DNA of 64,000 bases from Gp7-AA6 sp036395755 (GTDB lineage: Bacteria; Acidobacteriota; Thermoanaerobaculia; UBA5066; Gp7-AA6): assembly GCA_036395755.1 (NCBI GenBank), contig DASWCZ010000079.1, positions 1 to 64,000 of the forward strand. Reading direction: 5' to 3'. Below the pieces are notes generated by a model. That model was not told the origin of the DNA. It was given only the letters and a program-made list of their open reading frames with translations, and ran no database searches. The position numbers and the translations under genes were made by a program. This document shows, piece after piece, positions 51,391 to 60,532 of this stretch; position 1 is the first letter of the stretch, and every line of letters begins with the position of its first letter.

Positions 51391-52146
51391 ATGTCCGAAG
51401 CTCGCGGCGTTGCCGCTCGGAGCCGTTTCGGGGAAACACTGCGCCGCGACGTCTGGTGGGTGGAGATCCTGCCGGTCGTCGCGTTGCTCGGCCTCTTCGC
51501 GATCTACGCCACAGCGCGCGCGTTCGAGGGGCGTTGGTTCGAGTGGGGGCCGTATATCTCCCCCTTCTACTCGCCCTTGATCGACCGCAATCACCACTGG
51601 TGGCCTTTCTCACCGGCGCTCTTGATCCTCGGCGGCCCTCTCGGATTCCGGGCGACGTGTTACTACTACCGCAAGGCGTATTACCGGGCGTTCTTCCTCG
51701 ATCCACCGGCCTGCGCGGTCGGCGAGGCGCGCCGCGGCTACCGGGGCGAGACCGCCTTTCCGTTCGTGTTGCAGAACCTCCACCGCTTTTTCCTCTATCT
51801 CGCGATCCTCTTCCTCGGGTTTCTCTGGTACGACGCGATCCGGTCGTTCCGCTTCGACGGCCGGTTCGGCGTCGGGGTCGGATCGCTCGTGCTGACGGCG
51901 AACGTCGTCCTCCTGACGCTGTACACGTTTTCCTGTCACTCGCTGCGGCACCTCGCGGGCGGGCAGGTCGACTGCTTCTCCTGTTCGGCGTCGGGCCGCG
52001 CGCGTCACCGCTTCTGGGGCTGGGCGAGCGCGCTCAACGAACGCCACATGCTGTTCGCCTGGATGAGCCTGGTCGCCGTCGGTCTCGCCGACCTCTACGT
52101 GCGCGCGCTCGCGTGCGGCGCGATCCACGATCTGCGGCTGCTCTGA
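51391..52146 (+). CDS. sdhC: Succinate dehydrogenase membrane/cytochrome b subunit
   Basis: A 251-residue membrane protein with about five helices (EILPVVALLGLFAIYATARA; SPALLILGGPLGF; RFFLYLAILFLGFLWYDAIR; VLTANVVLLTLYTFSCHSLR; LFAWMSLVAVGLADLYVRAL). Histidines in or near the helices (NLHRFF, FSCHSLRH, NERHMLF) are likely heme ligands. A single membrane subunit before sdhA and sdhB resembles the di-heme arrangement seen in Actinobacteria and Acidobacteria. Its stop overlaps the sdhA start (TGATG). Confidence 0.85.
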   Translation: MSEARGVAARSRFGETLRRDVWWVEILPVVALLGLFAIYATARAFEGRWFEWGPYISPFYSPLIDRNHHWWPFSPALLILGGPLGFRATCYYYRKAYYRAFFLDPPACAVGEARRGYRGETAFPFVLQNLHRFFLYLAILFLGFLWYDAIRSFRFDGRFGVGVGSLVLTANVVLLTLYTFSCHSLRHLAGGQVDCFSCSASGRARHRFWGWASALNERHMLFAWMSLVAVGLADLYVRALACGAIHDLRLL

Positions 52147-53861
52147 TGAGCCTCCCTTACGAGATTCACGAGCACGACGTCCTCGTCGTGGGCGCCGGAG
52201 GGGCGGGCCTGCGGGCCGCCATCGAAGCGCTCGCGCACGGGGCGAGCGTCGGAGTCGTCTGCAAGTCTCTGCTCGGCAAGGCGCACACGGTCATGGCGGA
52301 AGGGGGCATCGCCGCCGCGATGGCGAACGTCGATCGGGGCGACGACTGGCGCACCCATTTCCGCGACACGATGCGCGGCGGCAAGTACCTGAACAACTGG
52401 CGGATGGCGCAGATCCACGCGCAGGAGGCGCCGGACCGGGTGAGGGAGCTCGAGCAATGGGGCGCTCTCTTCGATCGCACGGCCGAGGGCGACATCCTCC
52501 AGCGGGCGTTCGGTGGTCATACGTTCAAGCGGCTGTGTCACGTCGGCGACCGCACGGGACTCGAGATGATCCGCACTCTTCAGGACCGGGGAGTCCAGAT
52601 GGGCTTTCACGTCTACATGGAGTGCGCAGTGACGAGGCTGCTCACGGACGGCAAACGGGTCTGCGGCGCGGTCGGATACTGGCGCGAGCAGGGGCGTTTC
52701 GTCGTGTTCCGGGCGAAGTCTGTCGTGCTCGCCACCGGAGGGATCGGCAAGGCCTGGAAAATCACGTCGAACTCCTGGGAGTACACCGGCGACGGGATAG
52801 CGCTCGCCTACGACGCCGGCGCGGAGTTGCTCGACATGGAGTTCGTCCAGTTCCACCCGACCGGAATGGTCTGGCCGCCGGGCGTGCAGGGCCTTCTCGT
52901 CACCGAGGCCGTCCGCGGCGAAGGAGGCGTGCTCCGCAATCGCCTGGGCGAGCGGTTCATGGAGCGCTACGACCCGGAGAAGCTGGATCTCTCGACCCGC
53001 GACGTCGTCGCCCGGGCGATCTACACGGAGGTGCGGGAGGGGCGCGGAACGGAGCACGGCGGCGCGTTCCTCGACATTTCCCAGAAGCCGGCGGAGTACG
53101 TGAAGCGCAAGCTCCCGAGCATGTACCACCAGTTCTTAGAGCTCGCCGACGTCGACATCACGAAAGGGCCGATGGAGGTCGGACCCACCTGCCATTACAT
53201 GATGGGCGGCGTGCGCGTGGACGCGGAAACGGCGGAGACGACCGTGCCCGGCCTGTACGCGGCGGGGGAGGTCGCGGCCGGACTCCACGGAGCGAACCGG
53301 CTGGGGGGAAACTCCCTCTCCGACCTGCTGGTCTTCGGGCGGCGCGCCGGGCTCGCGGCCGCCGAGCGGGCCGACCGGGCTCCGTCGGGCTCTTCGGACG
53401 ACGGACAGATCGAGGAGGCCACGAGGGAGATGCTCGCTTTCTTCGAGCGGCCGGAGGGGGAGAGCCCGTACGCCGTCCACCGGGACTTGACCGAGACGAT
53501 GCAGAGCCTCGTCGGGATTTTCCGCAATGAAAAGGACCTCGAGGACGGCCTCGCGAAGATCCGGGAGCTCCAGGATCGCGCCGGTCGCGTCCGAGTCGAA
53601 GGCTCGAGGCTGTTCAACCCCGGGTGGCACCTTGCGCGAGATCTGAAGGCGATGCTGACGGTCTCCGAGGCGGTCGCGCGGAGCGCTCTTCTCCGCAGGG
53701 AGAGTCGCGGCGCGCACAGCCGGACGGATTTTGCGAAGAGCGATCCGGAGTGGGGGAAGAGGAACATCGTCGTCTCGCGTCGGGGCGGCGCGATGGAGCT
53801 GTCGGAGCGATCGGTCCCCGAGGCGCCGCCGGACTTGAAGGCGCTCATGGAGTCACAATGA
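52146..53861 (+). CDS. sdhA: Succinate dehydrogenase/fumarate reductase flavoprotein
   Basis: The 571-residue catalytic subunit. FAD site HDVLVVGAGGAGLRAAIEAL; covalent-FAD histidine region GKAHTVMAEGGIAAAM; active-site segments FVQFHPTGMVWPPGVQGLLV, TEAVRGEGGVLRN, CHYMMGGVRV and AGLHGANRLGGNSLSDLLVF. The C-terminal helical domain is complete. It oxidises succinate to fumarate in respiration, or the reverse. Coupled to sdhC and overlapping sdhB. Confidence 0.97.
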   Translation: MSLPYEIHEHDVLVVGAGGAGLRAAIEALAHGASVGVVCKSLLGKAHTVMAEGGIAAAMANVDRGDDWRTHFRDTMRGGKYLNNWRMAQIHAQEAPDRVRELEQWGALFDRTAEGDILQRAFGGHTFKRLCHVGDRTGLEMIRTLQDRGVQMGFHVYMECAVTRLLTDGKRVCGAVGYWREQGRFVVFRAKSVVLATGGIGKAWKITSNSWEYTGDGIALAYDAGAELLDMEFVQFHPTGMVWPPGVQGLLVTEAVRGEGGVLRNRLGERFMERYDPEKLDLSTRDVVARAIYTEVREGRGTEHGGAFLDISQKPAEYVKRKLPSMYHQFLELADVDITKGPMEVGPTCHYMMGGVRVDAETAETTVPGLYAAGEVAAGLHGANRLGGNSLSDLLVFGRRAGLAAAERADRAPSGSSDDGQIEEATREMLAFFERPEGESPYAVHRDLTETMQSLVGIFRNEKDLEDGLAKIRELQDRAGRVRVEGSRLFNPGWHLARDLKAMLTVSEAVARSALLRRESRGAHSRTDFAKSDPEWGKRNIVVSRRGGAMELSERSVPEAPPDLKALMESQ

Positions 53862-54592
53862 AGGAAGCGACCCTTCACGTCTTCCGCGGAACGGCGGACG
53901 GCGGCGACCTCGTTGCGTACCGCGTGCCCGTCGCGCCGGGGATGGTCGTGCTCGACGCGCTCCATCACATCCAGGGTTATCTCGCGCCGGACCTCGCCGT
54001 GCGCTGGAACTGCAAGGCCGGCAAGTGCGGGTCGTGCTCGGCCGAGGTCAACGGCCGTCCACGGCTGACGTGCAAAACGCGAATGGATTCCCTGCCGCTC
54101 GAACGCCCGGTGGTCGTGACTCCGATGAAGTCGTTTCCCGTCATCCGCGACCTGGTGACGGACGTCTCCTGGAACTACGAGGTCAACCGGAAGATCCCGC
54201 CTTTTTCTCCGCGCCCCGGCACCGACTGGAAGATGTCGCAGGCCGACGTCGACCGGGTGCAGGAGTTCCGCAAGTGCATCGAGTGCTTCCTCTGCCAGAA
54301 CGTCTGTCACGTTCTGCGGGACCACGGAAAGAAGGCGGAGTTCGGCGGCCCCCGTTTCTTCGTCCGCGTCGCCGCCCTCGAGATGCACCCTCTCGACGGC
54401 GTATCGCGGACGAAGCTCCTGAAGGAGGAGCTCGGACTGGGCTACTGCAACATCACCAAGTGCTGTACCGAAGTCTGCCCGGAGGACATTCGCATCACGG
54501 ACAACGCGATCATTCCCTTGAAGGAGCGCGTCGTCGACGACTTCTACGACCCGGTGGCGAAGCTCCTGCGCAAAGTCTTCGGTCGGAAATGA
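53858..54592 (+). CDS. sdhB: Succinate dehydrogenase iron-sulfur subunit
   Basis: A 244-residue electron carrier. The 2Fe-2S ligands are in WNCKAGKCGSCSAEVNG with RLTCKTR; the 4Fe-4S and 3Fe-4S ligands in KCIECFLCQNVCHV and NITKCCTEVCPEDIRIT. The ATG overlaps the sdhA stop by four bases. The final helix is basic. A small TPR-like protein gene follows at once. Confidence 0.97.
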   Translation: MKEATLHVFRGTADGGDLVAYRVPVAPGMVVLDALHHIQGYLAPDLAVRWNCKAGKCGSCSAEVNGRPRLTCKTRMDSLPLERPVVVTPMKSFPVIRDLVTDVSWNYEVNRKIPPFSPRPGTDWKMSQADVDRVQEFRKCIECFLCQNVCHVLRDHGKKAEFGGPRFFVRVAALEMHPLDGVSRTKLLKEELGLGYCNITKCCTEVCPEDIRITDNAIIPLKERVVDDFYDPVAKLLRKVFGRK

Positions 54593-54606
54593 GAATTGGA
54601 GGCCTC

Positions 54607-55116
54607 ATGGAACACCAGTTGAAGACCATTTCGAAAGAGGCGATTCCCGAGGCGACCGCCAAGGCGGACTGGTACCGGCTGTTGAACGAGCCGGGCGAGG
54701 CGGAATCGATCTGCCGCGACGTGCTCGCCGTCGATCCGGCAGACCAGACGGCTCTGCGCCTTCTCGGGCTCGCGATCACCGATCAGTTCAGCGGAGCGCC
54801 GTCGGACCGCCGCGCGGAGGCGGAGGGGATCTTCCAGAAGCTCGGGGATCCCTACGAGCGGCTCTATTACGCCGGCATCGTGCGCGAGCGGTTCGCGAAA
54901 GCACAACTCTCGGCCGGCCGTCCCCCGCACACGTTGATCGTCCTCTTCGAGGACGCGCTCAAATGGTTCGAGGAGGCCGAGAAGATCCGGCCGCCGGGCA
55001 ACGACGAAGCGATCCTCCGGTGGAATCGTTGCGTGCGGATCCTGAAGAACCTCGCCGTCTCCGACCGCGAGCGCGAGCACGCCCACTTCGAGCCGAGCGA
55101 CAGCCCGCCGCTCTAA
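54607..55116 (+). CDS. Hypothetical helical protein after sdhB
   Basis: A 169-residue soluble protein of unknown family: ADWYRLLNEPGEAESICRDV, LAVDPADQTALRLLGLAITD, YYAGIVRERFAKAQLS, VLFEDALKWFEEAEKIRPPG. The helical spacing suggests degenerate tetratricopeptide repeats. GGAGG four bases before ATG 54607 favours that start over ATG 54589, which overlaps the sdhB stop. Being next to sdhCAB, it may assist assembly of the complex, but this is guesswork. Confidence 0.82.
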   Translation: MEHQLKTISKEAIPEATAKADWYRLLNEPGEAESICRDVLAVDPADQTALRLLGLAITDQFSGAPSDRRAEAEGIFQKLGDPYERLYYAGIVRERFAKAQLSAGRPPHTLIVLFEDALKWFEEAEKIRPPGNDEAILRWNRCVRILKNLAVSDREREHAHFEPSDSPPL

Positions 55117-55180
55117 GAGAATGTCGCGTGAGTTCGGTGGCGGGTGCAGGTCCGCAGGATCTGTCCCCGCGACATTCTCT
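55116..55180. repeat. GGGGACAG element inside a 13-bp inverted repeat
   Basis: AGAGAATGTCGCG (55116-55128) and CGCGACATTCTCT (55168-55180) are exact inverse copies. Between them, reversed, lies a GGGGACAG...CTGCACCCGCCACC unit (55136-55168). It follows the stop of the sdhB-linked gene and may end that transcript. Confidence 0.9.
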
Positions 55181-55216
55181 CGGGCAAGTGGAGACATGAC
55201 CCCTCCCCGGATCGTC

Positions 55217-55222
55217 TAGACT
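55217..55222 (+). promoter_or_regulatory. -10-like element, hypothetical gene
   Basis: TAGACT seven bases before ATG 55230, with no ribosome site; another leaderless candidate. Confidence 0.4.
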
Positions 55223-55229
55223 CAAAGCG

Positions 55230-55532
55230 ATGCTCAAATTGAAGGGGATGCGGGAGGCGGCTCCCGGGAAACGGCTCTTCGTGATCGAGGACGAAGGGCA
55301 GCCCGCTTCCGCCGAGGCGCTGGAACGCCTCGCTTCGATCGCCCGCCGGCTCGTCGAGGAAAACGCGCTTCCCGGCGAGTTCGAGGTCTTCGGAGAAGGC
55401 CTGCTCGCTCTGAACCTTCGCGCCTCCGACCGGACCTTCTTCCACGACGGCATCGTGTTCGCCGCTCTCGACGCCGTCAACGATCCGGGCCGCAATCCCA
55501 CGCTCACGCGGATCTCAAACGAGGTCGACTAG
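55230..55532 (+). CDS. Hypothetical protein
   Basis: A 100-residue soluble protein I do not recognise: MLKLKGMREAAPGKRLFVIE, DEGQPASAEALERLASIARR, EFEVFGEGLLALNLRASDRT, IVFAALDAVNDPGRNPTLTR. The codon use matches the neighbours, so it is probably real. Its last four bases overlap the end of the convergent permease gene. Confidence 0.7.
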   Translation: MLKLKGMREAAPGKRLFVIEDEGQPASAEALERLASIARRLVEENALPGEFEVFGEGLLALNLRASDRTFFHDGIVFAALDAVNDPGRNPTLTRISNEVD

Positions 55533-56269
55533 CCCAGGACGAGCTTCGCCGCTGCGATTAGGAGAACGAGGGCGAGGAGCCGCCGGATCGCGATCGGCAC
55601 GAGTCGTTTCGCGCCAAGCCAGGACCCGAGGAGTCCCCCGGCGAGCGCGACCGCGGTCAGCGGCGCCGCCGCGGCCGGAACGCCGCCTCCGCCGGCAAGA
55701 TGACCGGCGAGACCGGCAGCCGAGTTCACGAGGATGAACACCGCGGAGGCGCCAGCGGTGCGCCGCGGCTCCTCCCATCGCGCGAGGATCAGGAGAGGAG
55801 AGAGAAAGATCCCCCCGCCGACGCCCGTCAGGCCCGCCACGAATCCGAAGAGGACGCCGATCGAGGCGAGCGCGACTGCCGGGGGCGGGGGCCGCAACGA
55901 ATCGCCGGAGTACCGCATTGCCAGGCGAATCGCGGCGAACAGCAGAGCCGCGCCGAGCAGGACCCGGTGCGAGCGCGTCGGGAGCGCAATCATGCCGCCG
56001 ACGTACGCCGCCGGTATCGAACCGGCGCAGAGGGTGCCGACCAAACGCCACGGCACGAGAGACGCGGACGCGAAGCGCAAGCTTCCCACGCCCGCGACGG
56101 CGAGGTTCATGACGAGAGCGGCCGGTTTCGTCACCGGCGCGGGCACGCCGAAGAGCGCCATCGCAGCGAGGTATGCCGAGGCGCCCCCGTGCCCGACCGA
56201 CGAATACAGAACGGCGGCGATCGCAACCAGACCCAGCAGGACGGCGAGCGTTTGCGGATCGTCCGGCAT
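55529..56269 (-). CDS. TSUP/TauE-SafE family permease
   Basis: A 246-residue membrane protein with about eight helices. ALFGVPAPVTKPAALVMNLA, LVGTLCAGSIPAAYVGGMI, GVLFGFVAGLTGVGGGIFLS and LLGSWLGAKRLVPIAIRRLL are typical of the sulfite exporter TauE/SafE family, which moves sulfur- or carbon-containing anions. The glycine-rich GLTGVGGG loop is the family hallmark. The substrate cannot be told. It is transcribed alone and converges with the hypothetical gene. Confidence 0.9.
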   Translation of the reverse strand: MPDDPQTLAVLLGLVAIAAVLYSSVGHGGASAYLAAMALFGVPAPVTKPAALVMNLAVAGVGSLRFASASLVPWRLVGTLCAGSIPAAYVGGMIALPTRSHRVLLGAALLFAAIRLAMRYSGDSLRPPPPAVALASIGVLFGFVAGLTGVGGGIFLSPLLILARWEEPRRTAGASAVFILVNSAAGLAGHLAGGGGVPAAAAPLTAVALAGGLLGSWLGAKRLVPIAIRRLLALVLLIAAAKLVLG

Positions 56270-56395
56270 CGACTCGAAGGATAGGACGAACGTCGGCGCG
56301 CGTTCACCTTCGGTTCATCGTGCCCCGCGCCAGAATTCATTCACGCGGCGTTCACCGCGTGCCCCTTACGCTCCTCAATGAAAAGGAGGACCGCT

Positions 56396-56713
56396 ATGAG
56401 GAAAACAGCCTGGCTCTCGTTGATCGCGTTCGTTCTCGCGATCGGCGTCGCGTCCACATCGATGGCAAAAGGCAAGAATCACGCGATGACGATGGAGGGA
56501 ACGGTGTCCTCGGTCGACCAGAGCAGGAAGACATTTTCCCTGACGAACAAGGCGGGGAAAGCGACTTCGATCTCGTGGACTGCCGCCACGAAAGTCCGGG
56601 GAGGATCGCTCAAGGACGGAGAGCGCGCCCAGGTCAGCGTCCTGACGAAAGACGGCAAGAACATTGCGACTTCGATTCGGATCGCTTCCGCGAAGATGGC
56701 AAAAGCTTCTTAG
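56396..56713 (+). CDS. Small secreted protein
   Basis: A 105-residue exported protein. Signal peptide about 1-25 (WLSLIAFVLAIGVASTSMA). The mature part is short and beta-rich: MEGTVSSVDQSRKTFSLTN, ATSISWTAATKVRGGSLKDG, RAQVSVLTKDGKNIATSIRI. It resembles DUF5666/OB-like secreted proteins, but the match is weak and function is unknown. AAAAGGAGGA sets the start. A strong terminator follows the gene. The 126-base upstream region has several TTCAC/TTCAT repeats (56303-56356). Confidence 0.85.
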   Translation: MRKTAWLSLIAFVLAIGVASTSMAKGKNHAMTMEGTVSSVDQSRKTFSLTNKAGKATSISWTAATKVRGGSLKDGERAQVSVLTKDGKNIATSIRIASAKMAKAS

Positions 56714-56770
56714 CTTGAGCGGGGGCCTTGCGGTCCCGCGAGCCCCTCGCGGAGCACATCCCCCTCCAAC

Positions 56771-56802
56771 CGGCCGGAGCCGAGAGGCTCCGGCCGCTTT
56801 TT
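56771..56802 (+). terminator. Rho-independent terminator
   Basis: An 11-bp perfect stem (CGGCCGGAGCC / GGCTCCGGCCG) with a GAGA loop, then CTTTTT. It follows the small secreted protein gene and sits between it and the convergent histidine kinase gene. Confidence 0.9.
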
Positions 56803-56803
56803 C

Positions 56804-58207
56804 TCACGCTGCGGGCAGCACTGCCCGAAAGATCGCGCCCCCTCCGGAGCGCTCTTCGACCTCGATGCGTCCGCCATGCGTCCTGGCGACCTGTTGGACG
56901 ATAGCGAGGCCGAGACCGGACCCCTCCGGGTGTCTCGCGCGGGCGCTGTCGAGCCGCACGAAGCGCTCGAAGATCCGCGAGCGATCCGTCTCCGGCACGC
57001 CCGGCCCGCGGTCGCGCACCTCGAAGACCACGTCCTGTCCGCGCGTTCCCGCGACGACTTCGACGGAAGTGCCGGGGTCGGAATAGACCGCCGCGTTCGA
57101 CACGAGATTCGTGGCAAGCCGAAAGAGCGCCGCCGGGTCGCCCCGCACGCTCGCCCCGTTCTCCCGGAAAAGGTCGATCTGCACGTTCCGCAGAGCGGCG
57201 ATCGCCCGGGAAGCCTGGACCGACCGCTCGACGATCGCGCCGAAGTCCACCACCTCGAACGGGGGGGTCGGCGCCGTGTCGGCGCGCGCGAGGGACAGCA
57301 GGTTCTCGGCTTCACGGGCGAGCCCTCGGGCGGTGCGCTCGATCGTCTCGAGCGACCGGCGCCGGTCTTCGGGGGCCGTTTCCGGCCGCAGCGCGTCCTG
57401 GGCCTCCCCGAGAAGCACCGCGATCGGCGTCTTCAGTTCGTGCGCGGCGTCGGCGACGAGACGGCGCTGAGCCTGGAAGGCACCCTGCAGCCGTTCGAGG
57501 AGGGAGTTGATGACGCCGGTCAATCTCTGGAACTCGTCGCCGCCCGTGGAAACGCGAACGCGGCGCGAGAGGTCGGAAGCTTCGACGGATTCCGCCAGCC
57601 GCGTGACTTCCTCGACCGGGCGCAACGCCCGGTCGAGGACGAAAGCCAGGATCGCAGCGGTCCCGACGAAACCGATCAGCACCAGGCCGGCGAGCGTGCG
57701 GTCGAGGCGGGCCAGAGTCCTCAACGCCGGCTCGATGGATCGGAAGATCACCAGAGTCGCGCCGACCGCCTTTCCTCGGAGTCGCAACACGAGGAACCGG
57801 CAGATCCGGCGCTGACCGCTGTAAGGCTCGACGGCGGTGTACGCATCTTCCGTGCGGCCGCGATACGGCGAGAGGCTGAAAGAGCGGCTCGGGCGGACCA
57901 GGTCGCCCGAAACGGTCAGCGCGCGCTCCCCGTCGAAGAGAATCGCGGAGTGGTTCTGGAGACGGAATTCGAAGACGTTCGCTTCCAGACCTTTCGCGAG
58001 GGACTCCTGATAACCGAGCCCCTCCATCTCGAAGTCGGAGCCGACCGCGACGGCGAGCGTCCGCAGCTCCTCATCGATGTCGCGGAAGGTGAGCTCCCGG
58101 ACCGTGGTCCGGGCCCCGAGAGCGAGGAGCAGCAGGAGAACCGCGGAGAGAGCCGCTCCCGCCAACGCGATGCGAGTGCGGGCTTTCCGCGGCCGGGGCA
58201 GGATCAC
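56804..58207 (-). CDS. Sensor histidine kinase
   Basis: A 467-residue membrane kinase. Helix 1 about 13-31 (IALAGAALSAVLLLLLALG), periplasmic sensor to about 170, helix 2 about 171-192 (TLAGLVLIGFVGTAAILAFV), a HAMP segment, then HisKA with phospho-acceptor His256 (LVADAAHELKTPIAVLLGEA) and a HATPase domain with LVSNAAVYSDPGTSVEV, VRDRGPGVPETDR and GSGLGLAIVQQVARTHGGR. GTG 58207 overlaps the regulator stop (GTGA). The signal is unknown; the N-terminal basic segment precedes helix 1. Confidence 0.95.
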   Translation of the reverse strand: MILPRPRKARTRIALAGAALSAVLLLLLALGARTTVRELTFRDIDEELRTLAVAVGSDFEMEGLGYQESLAKGLEANVFEFRLQNHSAILFDGERALTVSGDLVRPSRSFSLSPYRGRTEDAYTAVEPYSGQRRICRFLVLRLRGKAVGATLVIFRSIEPALRTLARLDRTLAGLVLIGFVGTAAILAFVLDRALRPVEEVTRLAESVEASDLSRRVRVSTGGDEFQRLTGVINSLLERLQGAFQAQRRLVADAAHELKTPIAVLLGEAQDALRPETAPEDRRRSLETIERTARGLAREAENLLSLARADTAPTPPFEVVDFGAIVERSVQASRAIAALRNVQIDLFRENGASVRGDPAALFRLATNLVSNAAVYSDPGTSVEVVAGTRGQDVVFEVRDRGPGVPETDRSRIFERFVRLDSARARHPEGSGLGLAIVQQVARTHGGRIEVEERSGGGAIFRAVLPAA

Positions 58208-58869
58208 GTCAGGCGGTATCCCACTCCGCGAACGGTTTCGATTCGCGAAGAAGATCCGCACGCGTCGAGCTTCCTTCGGAGACGCGCGATCAGCACGTCG
58301 ATCGTGTTGCTCATCGGCTCTTCCCGCTCGCCCCACGCCTGCTCCAGGATTTCTTCGCGGGAAAGGACGCTGCCTTCCCGGCGCATGAGCGTTTCCAGGA
58401 TCGCGAACTCGCGGGCGGTCAGGGAGAGCTCGGCGCCATCGTGCCACGCCATACGGCGACCCGGGTCGAGCCGCAGGCTTCCGCAGACGAGCTGCGATGG
58501 CGCGCGACGCTCGTTGCGGCGAAGGAGAGCGTGGGCGCGCGCCACCAGAACGTCGAGGTCGAACGGCTTGCCGAGATAGTCGTCCGCGCCGTCGGAGAGT
58601 CCCTCGACGGTCGCCGCGGGGTCGTCGAGCGCGGTCAAGATCAGGATCGAACGGCCGAACCCCTTCCGGCGCGCCCGGCGACAGACCTCCAACCCGTCGC
58701 CGTCCGGCAGGCGCCGGTCGAGCACCAGGAGGTCGTAGTCGTGGACCGAGAGGAGCTCTTCCGCTTCCGAGATCCGCGCCGCTTCGTCGCAGGCGAGGCC
58801 AGCGCGTGCTAATGTCCTCACGACCAGCGAACGGAGCCGCTGATCGTCTTCCACTACGAGCGCTCTCAC
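58204..58869 (-). CDS. OmpR-family response regulator
   Basis: A 221-residue regulator. The receiver has acidic residues in VVEDDQRL, the phosphorylated Asp51 in YDLLVLDRRLPDGDGLEV and the lysine in DYLGKPFDLDVLVARAHALL. The C-terminal winged helix includes LSLTAREFAILETLMRREGS, VLSREEILEQAW and NTIDVLIARLRRKLDACG. It is coupled to the kinase gene and divergent from the POTRA-barrel gene (31-base gap), so that gene may be one target. Confidence 0.95.
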   Translation of the reverse strand: MRALVVEDDQRLRSLVVRTLARAGLACDEAARISEAEELLSVHDYDLLVLDRRLPDGDGLEVCRRARRKGFGRSILILTALDDPAATVEGLSDGADDYLGKPFDLDVLVARAHALLRRNERRAPSQLVCGSLRLDPGRRMAWHDGAELSLTAREFAILETLMRREGSVLSREEILEQAWGEREEPMSNTIDVLIARLRRKLDACGSSSRIETVRGVGYRLT

Positions 58870-58900
58870 GAAAACGACCCCTTCATCCCGTGTTCACGGT

Positions 58901-60523
58901 ATGGATTCTAGTGTGCGGTCTCTGCACGGGAACGGGGGGCGCGCCCTCGTGCTCGTCCTGGGCATTCTGTTTTCCGCGGGCATCGGGATCGCCCCGGCGT
59001 CCGCGGAGGCCCCCCCGCGCATCCGATACATCCGCATCGAGACGGAGAACGTCTTCCAGGACGCGGAGTCTTCCTTTCTGGCCCGGGCCGCCGACGCCAT
59101 CCACGGCGTCACACGGGCCGAGGTCGTCCGTCGCGAGCTGCTCTTCGCCGAGGGCGACGCGCTCGATCCGACCAAGCTCGCCGAGACCGAGAGGAACCTG
59201 CGCGCGCTCGGGCTCTTTCGGACCGTGACCATTACCTCCCAGCCGGTCGGTGAAGGGGAGGTCGACGTTCTGGTCCGAGCGCGCGACTCCTGGACCACGG
59301 AGGTCTCCGGGTCTCTCGGCCGGGCGGGCGGCAAGGTGCATTACGGCGTCTCGCTCGTGGAGAAGAACCTCTTCGGACAGGGCAAGAAAGTGTCGCTCGG
59401 GGCGGACGAACGGCCCGAGCGGTCGACGCGCGAGGTCCTCTACTCCGATCCGCAGTTCCTCGGAAGGCGCCTGTCACTCGACCTGCTCTACGACCACAAC
59501 AGCGACGGCGACCGGCGCCTCTTCGATTTCACGAGCGGTTTCCGCTCCCTCGATTCCCCGGCGGGAGAGACGCTCCTGTACGACCAGGGGAGACAGCAGA
59601 CCCGGCTCTACGCGGAAGGCAGCGAAATTGCGCGCTTCGCGATGCGCACCCGATCTTACGAGCTGTCGGGAGGGCAGAGGCTCTCGGCCGAAGGCGACCG
59701 ACCCGTCGCGCGGCTTTTCGCCGGCTACCGCCGCGAGGAGGTGACGTTCGGACCGGTCCTTCGCGAACCCGAAGGTTTCGTCCTTCCGGACGAGCGCCGC
59801 TTCGGTTATTTCTTTGCGAGGCTCGAGCTCGCGCGACCGGTTTTTTCGGTCCAGCACGACGTGGAGTTCTTTCTGCGCGACGAGGACTTCGACCTGGGAG
59901 AAGCGCTCTCCTTCGAGCTCGGCTATTCCCCCCAGGTCTGGCGCGCGCAGGAGGCGGTCCGGGCGGCCCTCCAGTGGTCGCACGGGCTCGTCTTCCCGCG
60001 AGGATTCCTGGTCGGCTCTCTCACCGCGGCGACCCGCGCCCGTGGAGGCTCTTTCGAGAACACGCTCGCCGAAGGACAGGTCTTCGGCGTCTGGCGCCCG
60101 GACGAGCGCTCGGCCCAGACGTTCGCCGGGCGAGTCCTTCTCTCGTGGGGAGAGCGCCTCGACAAAGAAGTCCAGCTCGAGGCCGACGGCGCGAACGGTT
60201 TGCGCGCCTACCGGCTCCACGCTTTCGCCGGCGACCGGCGCCTGATCGTCAACCTGGAAGACCGCATCCGGTTGACGCCCGAGCTCCTCCATCTGATCGT
60301 GCTGGGCGCGGCGGCTTTCGTGGATGCGGGCTATGCATGGCCTCCCGGAAGCCCCATGCGCCTCTCCGATCTACGCGCCGACGCCGGCGTGGGATTGCGC
60401 GTAGGCCTGCCGCGCGCGTCGAGGCACGCGCTCGTCCGCTTCGACCTCGCCTACGCCTTGCGGCCGGACCTGAAGGGCCGCCGCGGCTGGCTCGTCTCCT
60501 TCTCGAGCTCGCAGGCCTTTTGA
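58901..60523 (+). CDS. BamA/TamA-like outer-membrane protein
   Basis: A 540-residue exported protein. Signal peptide about 1-36 (VLVLGILFSAGIGIAPASAE), a single POTRA-like domain (VTRAEVVRRELLFAEGDALD to GLFRTVTITSQPVGEGEVDV), then a beta barrel (VHYGVSLVEKNLFGQGKKVS; LGAAAFVDAGYAWPPGSPMR; RADAGVGLRVGLP) ending in Phe (SFSSSQAF), the usual signal for BAM insertion. With one POTRA rather than five it is not the main BamA. Divergent from the two-component genes. Confidence 0.88.
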   Translation: MDSSVRSLHGNGGRALVLVLGILFSAGIGIAPASAEAPPRIRYIRIETENVFQDAESSFLARAADAIHGVTRAEVVRRELLFAEGDALDPTKLAETERNLRALGLFRTVTITSQPVGEGEVDVLVRARDSWTTEVSGSLGRAGGKVHYGVSLVEKNLFGQGKKVSLGADERPERSTREVLYSDPQFLGRRLSLDLLYDHNSDGDRRLFDFTSGFRSLDSPAGETLLYDQGRQQTRLYAEGSEIARFAMRTRSYELSGGQRLSAEGDRPVARLFAGYRREEVTFGPVLREPEGFVLPDERRFGYFFARLELARPVFSVQHDVEFFLRDEDFDLGEALSFELGYSPQVWRAQEAVRAALQWSHGLVFPRGFLVGSLTAATRARGGSFENTLAEGQVFGVWRPDERSAQTFAGRVLLSWGERLDKEVQLEADGANGLRAYRLHAFAGDRRLIVNLEDRIRLTPELLHLIVLGAAAFVDAGYAWPPGSPMRLSDLRADAGVGLRVGLPRASRHALVRFDLAYALRPDLKGRRGWLVSFSSSQAF

Positions 60524-60532
60524 AGAGGTTGC

